DNA of 64,000 bases from Bacteriovorax sp037444575 (GTDB taxonomy: Bacteria; Bdellovibrionota; Bacteriovoracia; Bacteriovoracales; Bacteriovoracaceae), in contig JBBIME010000013.1 of the NCBI GenBank assembly GCA_037444575.1, positions 62,001 through 126,000 of the forward strand, given 5' to 3'. Position numbers and translations under genes: made by a program. Positions 51,922 through 60,376 of the stretch are shown here, piece by piece (the first letter of the stretch is position 1; each line of letters starts with the position of its first letter). Under the pieces are notes generated by a model. The model was not told the origin of the DNA, searched no databases, and saw nothing but the letters and a program-made list of their open reading frames with translations.

Positions 51922-52619
51922 TAAAACTTTCCTAGGATCATATCTAGTTTAAAATTCTTAAATCCATTCGATAAACCATCATTTACTTTCATGTAACTTG
52001 CGACTTCATTTTTGCTTCCTTTGTTTTGCATTGCCAATTGTTCACTTTGCATTTTTAACATTTGAGTATTAAGCCGTATTAATTGTGAGATACTTCCTAA
52101 AATTTGTGCGCTAATTTCAGCTTGCATTCTGACCGCACCTTTAGGTGAAGCCTGTCTACTTTGAATAGCAATTCGCACTGAATTTTCTTCTTGATCTTGC
52201 GAATACTGCTTAAATGAATTAACCATTCTAATTGACTCGGCAACGGTCTGATCATTTAGTTGTTGTAATACTTGCTCCTTACTTCTAGGTATATTGCCGT
52301 AGATATTTTCAATAATTCCTACTGTTTCTTTAAAGTTTTGAAGATCAGATAAGATTTTTTCATCTTTAACAGGCAATGTTTTTAGTAACCCCATAGAATT
52401 ATCTAAACCTGAATTAATAAGTCGCATATAATCTTCCGTGCTTTTTGCCTGTCCAATCATTTGCTGAAATTGGTAATAGTGTTTAATGTTTTGGGCCAGA
52501 ATTTGCATTAACAGCGGAATATCTCCTCCCCAAAAATCTGCACGAGCAGAAAAACTTGGAATTAAAAATGCTAAAATAAAACTGACTCCAATTATTTTAT
52601 TTTTCAATCTAATCCCCAT
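51921..52619 (-). CDS. VirB5/TrbJ-like periplasmic protein
   Basis: 232 residues. The signal peptide ends SARADFWGGD. The rest is helical, with LAQNIKHYYQFQQMIGQAKS near the start and QILGSISQLIRLNTQMLKMQ near the end, which is the TrbJ/VirB5 pattern of a pilus-tip protein. It overlaps the 108-residue hypothetical gene upstream by 16 bases and is directly followed by the VirB6-like gene, the usual order. Confidence 0.8.
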   Translation of the reverse strand: MGIRLKNKIIGVSFILAFLIPSFSARADFWGGDIPLLMQILAQNIKHYYQFQQMIGQAKSTEDYMRLINSGLDNSMGLLKTLPVKDEKILSDLQNFKETVGIIENIYGNIPRSKEQVLQQLNDQTVAESIRMVNSFKQYSQDQEENSVRIAIQSRQASPKGAVRMQAEISAQILGSISQLIRLNTQMLKMQSEQLAMQNKGSKNEVASYMKVNDGLSNGFKNFKLDMILGKF

Positions 52620-52930
52620 GCGATTGAAAGAGCTTCTATAACGATTTTTCTCATTTCTGGTTCCATAGAATATGTTCTTTCAAATGGATCGTCGTAAATG
52701 GGATTTTTTGAAAGCCAAATACATCTGGCCCACATAATGGCCACCGTTTGACTACAAGAAAAATGACTTCGGCCAATAGCAAACCAATTTATATATTCTT
52801 TATAAATATCAACATGTGGTAGTGCCTTTTCTTTTAATTCTTTTTTTGAAGAAAAAATGTAGAGAACGGCTCTCATTTCTGGTGTAAATGTTTTATCAGG
52901 AAGAGAATCTGATTTAATTAGATGAAGCAT
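52604..52930 (-). CDS. Hypothetical protein between VirB4- and VirB5-like genes
   Basis: 108 residues, no signal peptide and no membrane helix. It is helical and rich in Trp (INWFAIGRSHF; MWARCIWLSKN; AWGLD). It overlaps both neighbours by 16-17 bases, so it is made together with the transfer machinery. I recognise no family. A cytoplasmic accessory of the VirB4-like ATPase is possible. Confidence 0.55.
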   Translation of the reverse strand: MLHLIKSDSLPDKTFTPEMRAVLYIFSSKKELKEKALPHVDIYKEYINWFAIGRSHFSCSQTVAIMWARCIWLSKNPIYDDPFERTYSMEPEMRKIVIEALSIAWGLD

Positions 52931-55379
52931 TTATATCCTCGCTAGATTGTTTAAAGGCAAGTAGTTTTAAAATTTCAATTTTGCTAAGATGTGGATTTAA
53001 TTCTGCTGTTTTATTTATCCTAGCTTTATCATTCCCGTCATTGGTACAAATCCAATATGAAAGCGGTTCCGGTATCATCCTTAGAATTGTTTGGTTTTCA
53101 TCTTGTAAGAAGAAAAACTCACTGTATTCACCTTTAACAACCTTTAGACTTTTTATTGCTTCAACTTGAGCATTATTAAAATCAAATGTTGTTTTAAAAT
53201 CATCCCAATCAATTTTTCGTTGTCGCAAAATAATGACATTGGTTGAATTCGGCATTAGGGCATCTCTTATTTCTGGATCAGCCAAGAAGTCTCGATAATT
53301 TTGAGACAAACACCAAATGCCTGCGTTGTACTTTCTCCACGTTCGATAGCAAGTAATAATAAATTGCTTTGCAAGTTCGCCACTCTTAAAAAAACGTTCA
53401 GCTTCGTCACAAGTTAAAAGATAGGGTCTTTCTAAATCTGCCGCAGCTGCATCTTGAATGTATGACGTTAATAGTAAGAGAAAAATATCTTTTAAGTCTG
53501 GATGATTCGTTAAACCTTGAACTTCAATCGTCACTAAATCTTTTTCTAAGTTAATAGTACTTTCGCCATCAAGCATTTTCCCGTAGGCCGTATTTCCACA
53601 CCATGAAAATAAAATTTGAGCAAATTTTTTCATTTCTGTATCTGGATGATTAGCAAGTGTGTTTCTCAAATCAGACATACACGGAATTTTTGGCAATGCT
53701 TTTTCATAAACATTTAAAATGATTTCTTCAAGTAGTGCTTTTTCTCTTTTTCCTAACGACTTTTCATTTGGCTCTTTTAAAATTAATTCTAGTACTGCAA
53801 GAATAATTTTAATTTTTGAAGAAGAAGGCTTTGATTCGCCATTGGGCAAATCAAATACGTTAATGCGAATTCCACTTTCTAAATTTAAATCGACAAATTC
53901 ACCATCTAAAACTTCAAGCAATCTTTTGGAGCTGGCCCCATTATCAATCCAAAAAATTCTAGCCGTAGGCCTTTGTCCATAAAACATCAGCATTAGTTGG
54001 CAAAGAGTAAAGGATTTTCCAGAACCGCTACCACCAAATACAAGACCGTTCCAGTTTAATAATTCTTTAAAGAATGGCTCAAATGAAAATAAACTTCCTT
54101 CTCGATTAGGAATTATACACACAGGCCTTTGACTACCTCGCCAATTACCGTAAAGAGGTAGCAAATGAGAAGCATTACGACTCTTCATTTTATGTTGTCT
54201 AAGTCCTGTACAACTAGATGGCATTGCTTCGATAAAAATATCTAAACACGGAAGAGTTTCCAAAACTCCCTCAGATTGCCCCATAGCTCGAAATGCTTTT
54301 AACACTTCATCAGATTTGTCATTTAATTCATCTAAAGTTTTTCCCCAAATAATTATTGTAAAATCCATTGAAACTAATCGCTGACTTCCTTCAATTAGTT
54401 CCTTTAGTAGTTCTTCAATATTTGAAAGCTTGGATTCACTTTCTAAATCACTAACATTTTTTGCACCTGATGCCATTGAATAGGCCACACGTCTTTTTAA
54501 TTCTAACTTTTCACGCTCTTTGGTTTGATCAAGAATATGAATATTTTGACTTAACCAAAAATGAAATGAAAGTGAAGTGGTTAGTTCTTCAATCATGGAG
54601 CTATAGGTATTTCCTTCTGGAAGAGTCTTTAATGTAATAGTTCTAAAAAAATGTTCACCGATTCTTAAATGATCTCGATTAACTTCTAAATCACTTAAAG
54701 TAAGCTGATTATTAATTGATGGCTCAAACAACTCATTTTCATTTTTAAATTCAGGAATCCCCAATTTTTCTGATCGTGATAAATTTAAATAATTAAAACA
54801 TAAATTTAGCCATTCAATCTTATTGACTCTCTCTGGATAAAGTCTTGCAGACACTAATGATGATTCAACTTGCTTTAAAGCCCGAATAAATTTTTCTTTA
54901 TGTGTTTTATACTCATTTAGCGTAATAGCTTCAAATTTCTTTGGTGATTCCCAAAATTTCTGTCTAGGATAACTAAATGGGCGACTCCTTACAAAAAAGT
55001 AATACTCTGGAACAAAATAATTTTTAAATTCTTCATTTTGCTTTAAAAAATTTAAACGAGCATCAGCGACAACTTTATAAACTTCAGGAGATTCATTTAC
55101 AATTTCCTCATGTGCTTTTAAAACATTCCCCACATTTGAAGTTAAACGATAAAATAATTGAAGCCTCAAGCCTTCTTCTGCCGAAATTAATAGATTTTCA
55201 ATTTGTTGAGAAAAATTATTTATTTCATCATTTGGCAAACAACTAATATCAATTCCGGTTAGTTTAAAACCGCATCCGAGCGATCCATCAGAATAAACCA
55301 TAAAGTCTTCATCAAAATGCCAAAACGGAAGTTGGTCGGCCAATGAAGCGGATTTATTTTTCAAAGATTTTGCAATCAA
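52914..55379 (-). CDS. VirB4/TraC-family ATPase
   Basis: 821 residues from a TTG start with AGGAG 6 bases upstream. The N-terminal half is the VirB4-specific domain (PFWHFDEDFMVYSDGSLGCG), and the C-terminal half is the motor, with Walker A GLVFGGSGSGKSFTLCQ near 445, FWIDNGASSKRLLE and Walker B PYLLTCDEAERFF near 653, then WCLSQNYRDFL. It powers pilus biogenesis and substrate transfer and is the best single marker of the type IV system here. It overlaps the VirB3-like frame upstream. Confidence 0.93.
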   Translation of the reverse strand: MIAKSLKNKSASLADQLPFWHFDEDFMVYSDGSLGCGFKLTGIDISCLPNDEINNFSQQIENLLISAEEGLRLQLFYRLTSNVGNVLKAHEEIVNESPEVYKVVADARLNFLKQNEEFKNYFVPEYYFFVRSRPFSYPRQKFWESPKKFEAITLNEYKTHKEKFIRALKQVESSLVSARLYPERVNKIEWLNLCFNYLNLSRSEKLGIPEFKNENELFEPSINNQLTLSDLEVNRDHLRIGEHFFRTITLKTLPEGNTYSSMIEELTTSLSFHFWLSQNIHILDQTKEREKLELKRRVAYSMASGAKNVSDLESESKLSNIEELLKELIEGSQRLVSMDFTIIIWGKTLDELNDKSDEVLKAFRAMGQSEGVLETLPCLDIFIEAMPSSCTGLRQHKMKSRNASHLLPLYGNWRGSQRPVCIIPNREGSLFSFEPFFKELLNWNGLVFGGSGSGKSFTLCQLMLMFYGQRPTARIFWIDNGASSKRLLEVLDGEFVDLNLESGIRINVFDLPNGESKPSSSKIKIILAVLELILKEPNEKSLGKREKALLEEIILNVYEKALPKIPCMSDLRNTLANHPDTEMKKFAQILFSWCGNTAYGKMLDGESTINLEKDLVTIEVQGLTNHPDLKDIFLLLLTSYIQDAAAADLERPYLLTCDEAERFFKSGELAKQFIITCYRTWRKYNAGIWCLSQNYRDFLADPEIRDALMPNSTNVIILRQRKIDWDDFKTTFDFNNAQVEAIKSLKVVKGEYSEFFFLQDENQTILRMIPEPLSYWICTNDGNDKARINKTAELNPHLSKIEILKLLAFKQSSEDINASSN

Positions 55380-55658
55380 GCTTTTCTCCTTCTTCTGAAA
55401 GTTTTCCAGCGGAATAATGGCCTGGAGTTAGATAGTAACGAGCTAAGTGAATTAAATACCCATCAGGTTTATTTCGTTTACCAAAATAAAGAATAACTAG
55501 CGCATTGGCAGGAAGACCAATAACTACAAATGATGGTAATTGAAATAAATTAAGCACGGCTGATAATATTAAAATTGCAATTAGGTCAATGGCTCCATGC
55601 CTGCAACTTTCATACGAACGTCTAATCCTCTATGGACAGTTGAACGATTAAGTTCCAT
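55354..55658 (-). pseudogene. VirB3/TraL-like protein, interrupted by a frameshift
   Basis: GGAGG lies 6 bases before an ATG whose A is the last base of the VirB2-like stop. That frame reads MELNRSTVHRGLDVRMKVAG, then ME, and soon stops. One base back, the next frame continues IDLIAILILSAVLNLFQLPS, FVVIGLPANALVILYFGK, PDGYLIHLARYYLTPGHYSAG. Joined they form one TraL/VirB3-like membrane protein of about 100 residues. The break lies at about 55591-55595 and is explained by one lost base (GAGCC for GAGGCC). No slippery heptamer is present, so a mutation or sequencing error is likelier than programmed frameshifting. A GTG at 55557 could start a shortened product. Confidence 0.75.
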
Positions 55659-55990
55659 TAAAAACCTCCACCTGTAACTGCTGACTGAAACCAGTGAATT
55701 AACATCGGGGCAAGAAATCCAACAATCGATGCAATAATTACTAAAATCATTCGGCCTTTTGCTCCTTGATCCCCACTGGCCGCTAAAATTGCACTGTAAA
55801 CTAAACCAAGAATACTGATGGCAGGTAAAATGGTTCCAATAATTTTATTTGTGAGCCCATTAACTCTTTGTGAAAGAGCATCGCCTCCAATTCCACCAAT
55901 ATCTTGAGCAAAAGATGATTCTGGAAATACGGAATATAGAATTACTACACCTAATAATAGGGCCACCATCCAGATAGTTTTTTTAGACAT
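55658..55990 (-). CDS. VirB2/TrbC-like pilin
   Basis: 110 residues. A long signal peptide ends SSFAQ, and the mature part has two hydrophobic helices (IIGTILPAISILGLVYSAIL; MILVIIASIVGFLAPMLIHW) separated by a short basic loop (GDQGAKGR). This is the TrbC/VirB2 pilin layout. Position at the head of the VirB3-VirB4 genes agrees. It overlaps the gene upstream by 8 bases. Confidence 0.85.
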   Translation of the reverse strand: MSKKTIWMVALLLGVVILYSVFPESSFAQDIGGIGGDALSQRVNGLTNKIIGTILPAISILGLVYSAILAASGDQGAKGRMILVIIASIVGFLAPMLIHWFQSAVTGGGF

Positions 55991-56333
55991 GGTTATATTT
56001 CTCCTTTGGAATTAACACTAATCGCTGATTCAGATGACGACCAAGTTTCATATAAATGTGATGATCGGTTTCATAGCTTGAATACCCATTTCCAACTTCT
56101 ACTCGATGAGAAAACTTGCCACTTGTTTCAATAACCGCATAAACGGAATAGAAAATAGTTTCATCTACCGACCTTACTGGTTTTAAATATAAAATTGTTC
56201 TTGGAGCATCCAAAACCAGACGGTATTCGTTATATTCTTCAACTAAAAATGCAACACCGGCATGAAATGTTTCTCCTGTTTGTGTATCAATCCACGCAAG
56301 ATTTTCTTTTAATTGCTTATTCACTGTTTTCAT
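55983..56333 (-). CDS. Hypothetical protein of the transfer operon
   Basis: 116 residues. The frame opens at 56351, but codons 2-3 of that frame are AAGGAG, a ribosome-binding site 9 bases before the ATG at 56333, so the later start is preferred. It has no signal peptide and is beta-rich (EYRLVLDAPRTILYLKPVRS). No family is recognised. It is encoded just before the pilin gene and overlaps it. Confidence 0.55.
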   Translation of the reverse strand: MKTVNKQLKENLAWIDTQTGETFHAGVAFLVEEYNEYRLVLDAPRTILYLKPVRSVDETIFYSVYAVIETSGKFSHRVEVGNGYSSYETDHHIYMKLGRHLNQRLVLIPKEKYNHV

Positions 56334-56364
56334 ATATTGAAACTCCTTCATCTTTTTAATTTTG

Positions 56365-56529
56365 TTAATCTCGTTCTCTAAAAAGTCGTCTGTACTCTAA
56401 AAGTTTTTGACGATCTTTATATTCTTGTGAATCAGTGTCTTGATTTTGAGTCACTGTATTGGATGAAGAACATGATGAAATAAAAACAACTGTTAAAAAT
56501 AAAATTGTGATTTGAGATGTTTTTTTCAT
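56365..56529 (-). CDS. Small lipoprotein, VirB7-like by position
   Basis: 54 residues from the ATG at 56529. Signal peptide MKKTSQITILFLTVVFISSC with lipobox ISSC is followed by 34 charged, disordered residues (QDTDSQEYKDRQKLLEYRR). Small lipoproteins like this stabilise VirB9-like proteins or act in entry exclusion. Which role applies is unknown. It starts 3 bases after the DksA-like gene. Confidence 0.65.
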   Translation of the reverse strand: MKKTSQITILFLTVVFISSCSSSNTVTQNQDTDSQEYKDRQKLLEYRRLFRERD

Positions 56530-56531
56530 AA

Positions 56532-56936
56532 TTAAGCCACCTTTAATTGTTGTTTAGTTTTTTGATCGATTCCCAACCCGAAGTATTCTTCCTTTTGGTC
56601 TTGGCACTCCAAACAACAATTGGCACTCGGTTGAGCTAAAATTCTTTTCGTAGAAATTGCATCACCACAATCAAGACATTCTCCAAATGTCCCTTTTTCA
56701 ATACGAGCAAGCGCAATCGATACCTGATCCTTCTCTTTCATGTATTGTTCACTCATTTCAAATAAGGCCGCTAAATCACTTTGCTCTTTAGCGTGATCTA
56801 AAAAATCAGCATGAAATCCAGTTTGTGTTTTTGATGTCTCCTCAATTTCCACTTTTATTTTTTCAAGTGATGAATTTAGATTTGATTGTCGTAGTAGCAG
56901 TCGTTTTTTGTGTTCAGATAAACTTACAGTATTCAT
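56532..56936 (-). CDS. TraR/DksA-family zinc-finger protein
   Basis: 134 residues. An N-terminal coiled-coil (about 1-80) leads to a four-Cys zinc finger, CLDCGD near 87 and CCLECQ near 110, typical of DksA/TraR. Such proteins enter the RNA polymerase secondary channel and adjust promoter activity without ppGpp. As first gene of the transfer operon it probably sets host transcription during conjugation. Its promoter region carries the GACTGACA repeats. Confidence 0.88.
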   Translation of the reverse strand: MNTVSLSEHKKRLLLRQSNLNSSLEKIKVEIEETSKTQTGFHADFLDHAKEQSDLAALFEMSEQYMKEKDQVSIALARIEKGTFGECLDCGDAISTKRILAQPSANCCLECQDQKEEYFGLGIDQKTKQQLKVA

Positions 56937-57100
56937 ATTCTCCTCATTTCAATTGGAAGCTTGATTGCTCCCCACGACTTTTTCTAAAGCAATCTCGTGC
57001 CAAAAATTTCCTAGTGAAAAAGGGATTTAAAAAAATGAAGATAAATATTAGAAATAAAAAAGTTTTCTAGGGATTTTGTTCTGCTGGAATTTAAATCATC

Positions 57101-57153
57101 CGACTGACATTTCGACTGACACTGACATTAAAAGACTGACATAAATGTCAGTC
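57101..57153. repeat. GACTGACA repeat cluster upstream of the transfer operon
   Basis: CGACTGACA occurs at 57101-57109 and 57113-57121, CTGACA at 57122-57127, and GACTGACA at 57134-57141. The last forms an 8-4-8 perfect palindrome with TGTCAGTC at 57146-57153. The cluster lies about 165 bases upstream of the first transfer gene. It is probably an operator or an origin (oriT or replication iteron). Confidence 0.65.
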
Positions 57154-57210
57154 GAGGTGCGTTAAGGGTATGGAGAAGCAAAGGAAAACAAGAGCAGGAT
57201 AAAACAAAAA

Positions 57211-57233
57211 GCCATCGTTTTTTAGACGATGGC
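57211..57233 (+). terminator. Hairpin with T-rich tail at the promoter-distal side of the element
   Basis: GCCATCGT and ACGATGGC form an 8-bp perfect stem at 57211-57233, followed on the plus strand by TTATTTTTTCTTT. It would stop plus-strand transcripts, perhaps a short antisense or leader RNA from the repeat region. Confidence 0.65.
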
Positions 57234-57367
57234 CTGATTATTTTTTCTTTGTAAATCTACAGCTCAGATGGCTACGATCCTAGTGATTAGAAACTTAAAG
57301 CAGTCACTGTTAGAAGATTGATAAATGATTAATCTACTGAGCCTAGTGTTCCACAATACGATTAAAT

Positions 57368-57694
57368 TTAAAAGTTACAGTGCGAGATAAAAAGTTGTTT
57401 CTCTGGAGGGAGACCACCAAAAAAGAAGCTAATGCTATTCTCGTTTACAATCTTCGCATCATACAAAACATCATCGCCCTCATTGTAGTATCCAGCATTG
57501 ATATCAGCGACAAGCTCTTCAGTGGCTCCAACAAAGCAACCTTTTGTGTCTTCAAAATAAAGATCATGCCACCTATAATCGGAGTTCTTAATTGGATTTC
57601 CGTTCTTATCTAAGATAATGAATTTGGCTGAATCAGCAAATGCGTAAAATGAAATGCTCATGCATATCAAAAAGGCCGTTAAAATTTTTTTCAT
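57368..57694 (-). CDS. Small exported hypothetical protein
   Basis: 108 residues with AGGA before the ATG. The signal peptide ends YAFA. The mature protein has two Cys and starts with a beta-hairpin-like segment FIILDKNGNPIKNSDY. No family is recognised. It lies just outside the transfer operon among other small exported proteins and is probably cargo. Confidence 0.55.
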   Translation of the reverse strand: MKKILTAFLICMSISFYAFADSAKFIILDKNGNPIKNSDYRWHDLYFEDTKGCFVGATEELVADINAGYYNEGDDVLYDAKIVNENSISFFFGGLPPEKQLFISHCNF

Positions 57695-58367
57695 GATTTT
57701 TCCTAGTTTGAAGTAACTAGGAATTACTATCTATATTTAAATAGAAGTACTGTCAATTAACTAATTGAAAATAGCTAGCGGTTTTGTCGATTTTCTTCGC
57801 TTTTCAATCTAAAATGTAAAAAAACCCAACTTTCGCTGAGCCCGATATTTGATTCTTAGGTCATGTGATCAAAGAATTCTCGATTCCTAGTGCTAATTTT
57901 TGCTTAGATCATCATTTACATCAATCAATCTTTTCTCAAAATTCGCTTGTTTTTTTTAAAGAAGATCTCTTGTATCAAACTCTATTGAACCATCTCTTTT
58001 TAATTTAACGCTTTCAAATTCAATCAAATCTAAAAGATAAGTTTTGGTAAGGAGTTTTAGGTTTGGGGGAGTTTGTATCCCAACTAAGGTGATACCGATA
58101 TATCCAAGTCTGACTTAAAAACTTGCTCGGAGGCGATTGATTCACTGTAACCTCAATTCACTTGCACTGTAACCAACTTAGCTATACATTTGAATGGTCA
58201 TAAAACATAAAACATAAAACCAGGGATTTTCCTTGGCTTACTCGGAATTCCTCATCTTAAAGATTAGACCTTGGGTCGATGATCACACTGGTTTAAAAAA
58301 TAGCAAAAAATTTCAAGAAAAAGACGTTCGCGAAATATCCTGAGGGACAGATTTGGGGTTAAATTTT
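57695..58367. other. 673-base region without a recognisable gene
   Basis: A/T-rich DNA with no frame having both a start and a ribosome-binding site. The only repeat I see is a short tandem of ACATAAA units near 58200. It may hold promoters or remnants of deleted genes. Confidence 0.5.
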
Positions 58368-58943
58368 TTAATTACAATTCCCCAAAGAGTAGGAATCATC
58401 GACCTCTAAATGAGTTTCTTTAGTACGATTAAATCCGCGAGTAAGACAGAAAGCTTGTCCATCTGCTGCTATAATAGAAATTTTGTAACGATGAGGTGTA
58501 ACTTTTACTGAATGAGGAAGACAAGGCAGCCCCGGAAGACATGCAGGAACTTTTATTCTATAAGGTTTTCCTAAAGATGCGTGATCAAGCCGTAGTTTGA
58601 TTCCATCGTTAATGATAAAACTATGTAGTCCGTCTGGCAGTTGGTCTGCCGGCTTTTCAAGATGAGCAAAAACAATTTTTTGATTTTCTATAACGGCCAC
58701 AATTTCGGATTTGTTTTCAGATAGTGAAATATTGATTCCTTTTCCTCTAAATGTCATGGCCTCAAAAGCATCTTTACCTTTAAAGATCCTTGGTGCTGTT
58801 TTAAGATAGGTATAAAAGGCATAGAAATCAATGTTAGGGCCCTTCTTGTAAAGGGATGTCGCCAGATTTGCTTCTTGAAAAGTATCAGTAGCAAAGCTTT
58901 CAAAGCATGACATAACTAGTATAAAAGCGATTAGTAATTTCAT
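58368..58943 (-). CDS. Exported hypothetical protein with Cys-rich segment
   Basis: 191 residues. The frame opens at a TTG at 58955; the ATG at 58943 has GGTGGA just upstream. The signal peptide ends SFA. A central segment reads VPACLPGLPCLPHSV, and two more Cys lie near the end, so disulfides are likely. No family is recognised. It is transcribed away from the inverted-repeat element whose left end lies 48 bases upstream. Confidence 0.6.
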   Translation of the reverse strand: MKLLIAFILVMSCFESFATDTFQEANLATSLYKKGPNIDFYAFYTYLKTAPRIFKGKDAFEAMTFRGKGINISLSENKSEIVAVIENQKIVFAHLEKPADQLPDGLHSFIINDGIKLRLDHASLGKPYRIKVPACLPGLPCLPHSVKVTPHRYKISIIAADGQAFCLTRGFNRTKETHLEVDDSYSLGNCN

Positions 58944-59309
58944 CGTTTCCACCAAATTGATTGTTAGCCCATTTTTGAGATAGGATAAGTTAGTGTCCCA
59001 TATCCTGTGGGATCACTGTTATTGTTAAGTTTTAATAACCACAATTTAGCATGTCTGCAATAATTCTCAATAGGGGTTGTACTTTTTTACATGGGTGTAT
59101 AAAGTTTCAACGGCCCCAAAACGAATTTTTTATTTTAATCAATCCTGTCTTTTAAGCTTCAATTGCTTAATTTAGAAGTCCATGATTTTGGCATTCATAT
59201 AGATTTTACACTCTACTTCATTTTTTTTACAGATTTGCTATTGTCACATCATTAATCATTAAAATTTTAATTACAGTTTAAACTTATTGTAATCAACGTA
59301 GGGAGTTTT

Positions 59310-59627
59310 ATGAAGAAGATGATATTTATTCTAGCTTTACTTGGTTCATTTTCTAGTTTTGCCTTTCAGGCAGGCATCGTCACAAGTGCAGGTGTGGGGC
59401 TTTACGCAACAGCAAGTGTTTCACAAATTATTTTTGGTGGTGGAGTCAATTATAAAGAAGAAGCTTTAATGATAGTAAGAGATGTTGAAGAATATAATCT
59501 AACAGGTAATTTAACTTCTTACTTAGTTCAAAAAGTAAATTTGCTAATGTCTGAAGACAGTTCAATTTCTGAAGCTGACGCACTTGATATAATTTCTAAT
59601 GAAGCAAATTCAATATTAAAAAATTAA
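59310..59627 (+). CDS. Small exported hypothetical protein A (passenger of the inverted-repeat element)
   Basis: 105 residues. AGGGAG precedes the ATG. The signal peptide ends SFAFQA, and the mature part is about 85 residues with a hydrophobic Gly-rich stretch (AGVGLYATASVSQIIFGG) and an acidic C-terminus. No family is recognised. It is 15 bases before protein B and cotranscribed with it. Confidence 0.6.
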   Translation: MKKMIFILALLGSFSSFAFQAGIVTSAGVGLYATASVSQIIFGGGVNYKEEALMIVRDVEEYNLTGNLTSYLVQKVNLLMSEDSSISEADALDIISNEANSILKN

Positions 59628-59642
59628 ACTTTTGGAGATTTT

Positions 59643-59930
59643 GTGAAAAAATTATTTTTCCTATTAAGCGTACTTTCAATTTCTACGTCCTCATTTGCGA
59701 TTTCTGATGAATATTTGGCAAAGTTTTGCCTAGAAGTGGGCAAAGAAAAAATTCAATACCAAGCAAACGCCTATGGTTGTCAAGTGGACCTTAATGAAAC
59801 CTACGTAAGTGACATAGATAATCGTTGGTACAACCCATCAAAATATATTTGGTATGCAGTTAAAGAAGAATGTCATGATAGGGATCGTGTCGGCGTTACG
59901 GTACAATACTACAATGGAAAATGTTTTTAA
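59643..59930 (+). CDS. Small exported Cys-containing hypothetical protein B
   Basis: 95 residues from a GTG start with TGGAG 6 bases upstream. Signal peptide ends SSFA. The mature protein has four Cys (FCLEVG, YGCQVD, EECHDR, GKCF), probably two disulfides, and several Trp/Tyr. No family is recognised. A decayed copy of its first 124 bases lies at 61311-61434, so the gene has been duplicated locally. Confidence 0.6.
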   Translation: MKKLFFLLSVLSISTSSFAISDEYLAKFCLEVGKEKIQYQANAYGCQVDLNETYVSDIDNRWYNPSKYIWYAVKEECHDRDRVGVTVQYYNGKCF

Positions 59931-60208
59931 CCTGAACTTGACAGTAATGCCCTAGTGTATCTCATTAAACTTCTTATCTAGCAGTAGGATATATACAGGA
60001 TTATTATTAGTAAATTGGTAACTACTCAGGACCCCCATTTTGAATAGCAAATGAGGGTTAAGAAATTATTTTATTGACAGCATTTGTAAGGCCAAACTTC
60101 TTGGTCTTACTCCTCTGATAATTCATAATTCTTGAATGGATTATCAAAAAATTAGAAATAAAATTGCTGAAGGAAAAGAAATCGTTGAAGGATATAAAGA
60201 CGAGACTC

Positions 60209-60376
60209 CTAAATCTGTTTTAGAAGTAAAGAATCTATGTATTCGAGAATGACTTCTAGAATTCCCGGAAACCCTTTCTCTTTAAAAACTTTCTCAAACT
60301 CCAAGACAACCTCATCGAGAGAAAAATCTAATTTTTGTAGACGAACGAGTAAATTCATTGTTAAATTTTGTTTCAT
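60209..60376 (-). pseudogene. 55-codon stub, possibly the start of an IS transposase
   Basis: AAGGA lies 5 bases before the ATG at 60376. The peptide has a helical, acidic start (LDFSLDEVVLEFEKVFKEKG) and stops at TAG. Orientation and distance from the right inverted repeat (about 220 bases inside it) are those expected for a transposase start, because the complete IS nearby also has its transposase on the minus strand. The N-terminus of that copy lies outside the window, so the identity is inferred. Confidence 0.35.

Larger units (their letters stand above)
43430..57160 (-). mobile_element. Integrative conjugative element: large serine recombinase plus type IV secretion operon
   Basis: All genes from 56936 down to 43430 run on the minus strand with overlaps or tiny gaps. 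They encode a mating-pair-formation apparatus (VirB2, 3, 4, 5, 6, 8, 9 and 10-like), an FtsK-type DNA pump, a replication-relaxation-type protein, small regulators and a large serine recombinase at the low-coordinate edge. Repeats at 57101-57153 mark the likely promoter region. The far end is not identified; cargo and insertion sequences continue to 64000. No VirD4, VirB11 or known relaxase is seen. Confidence 0.8.

Noticed and set aside
57122..57153. CRISPR-like array at the GACTGACA repeats
   Set aside because: Repeats are 6-9 bases with uneven spacing of 0-6 bases and no constant spacers or cas genes.
60136..60252. 38-codon plus-strand frame (MDYQKIRNKIAEGKE...)
   Set aside because: No ribosome-binding site is seen, it overlaps the better-supported minus-strand stub, and no family is recognised.
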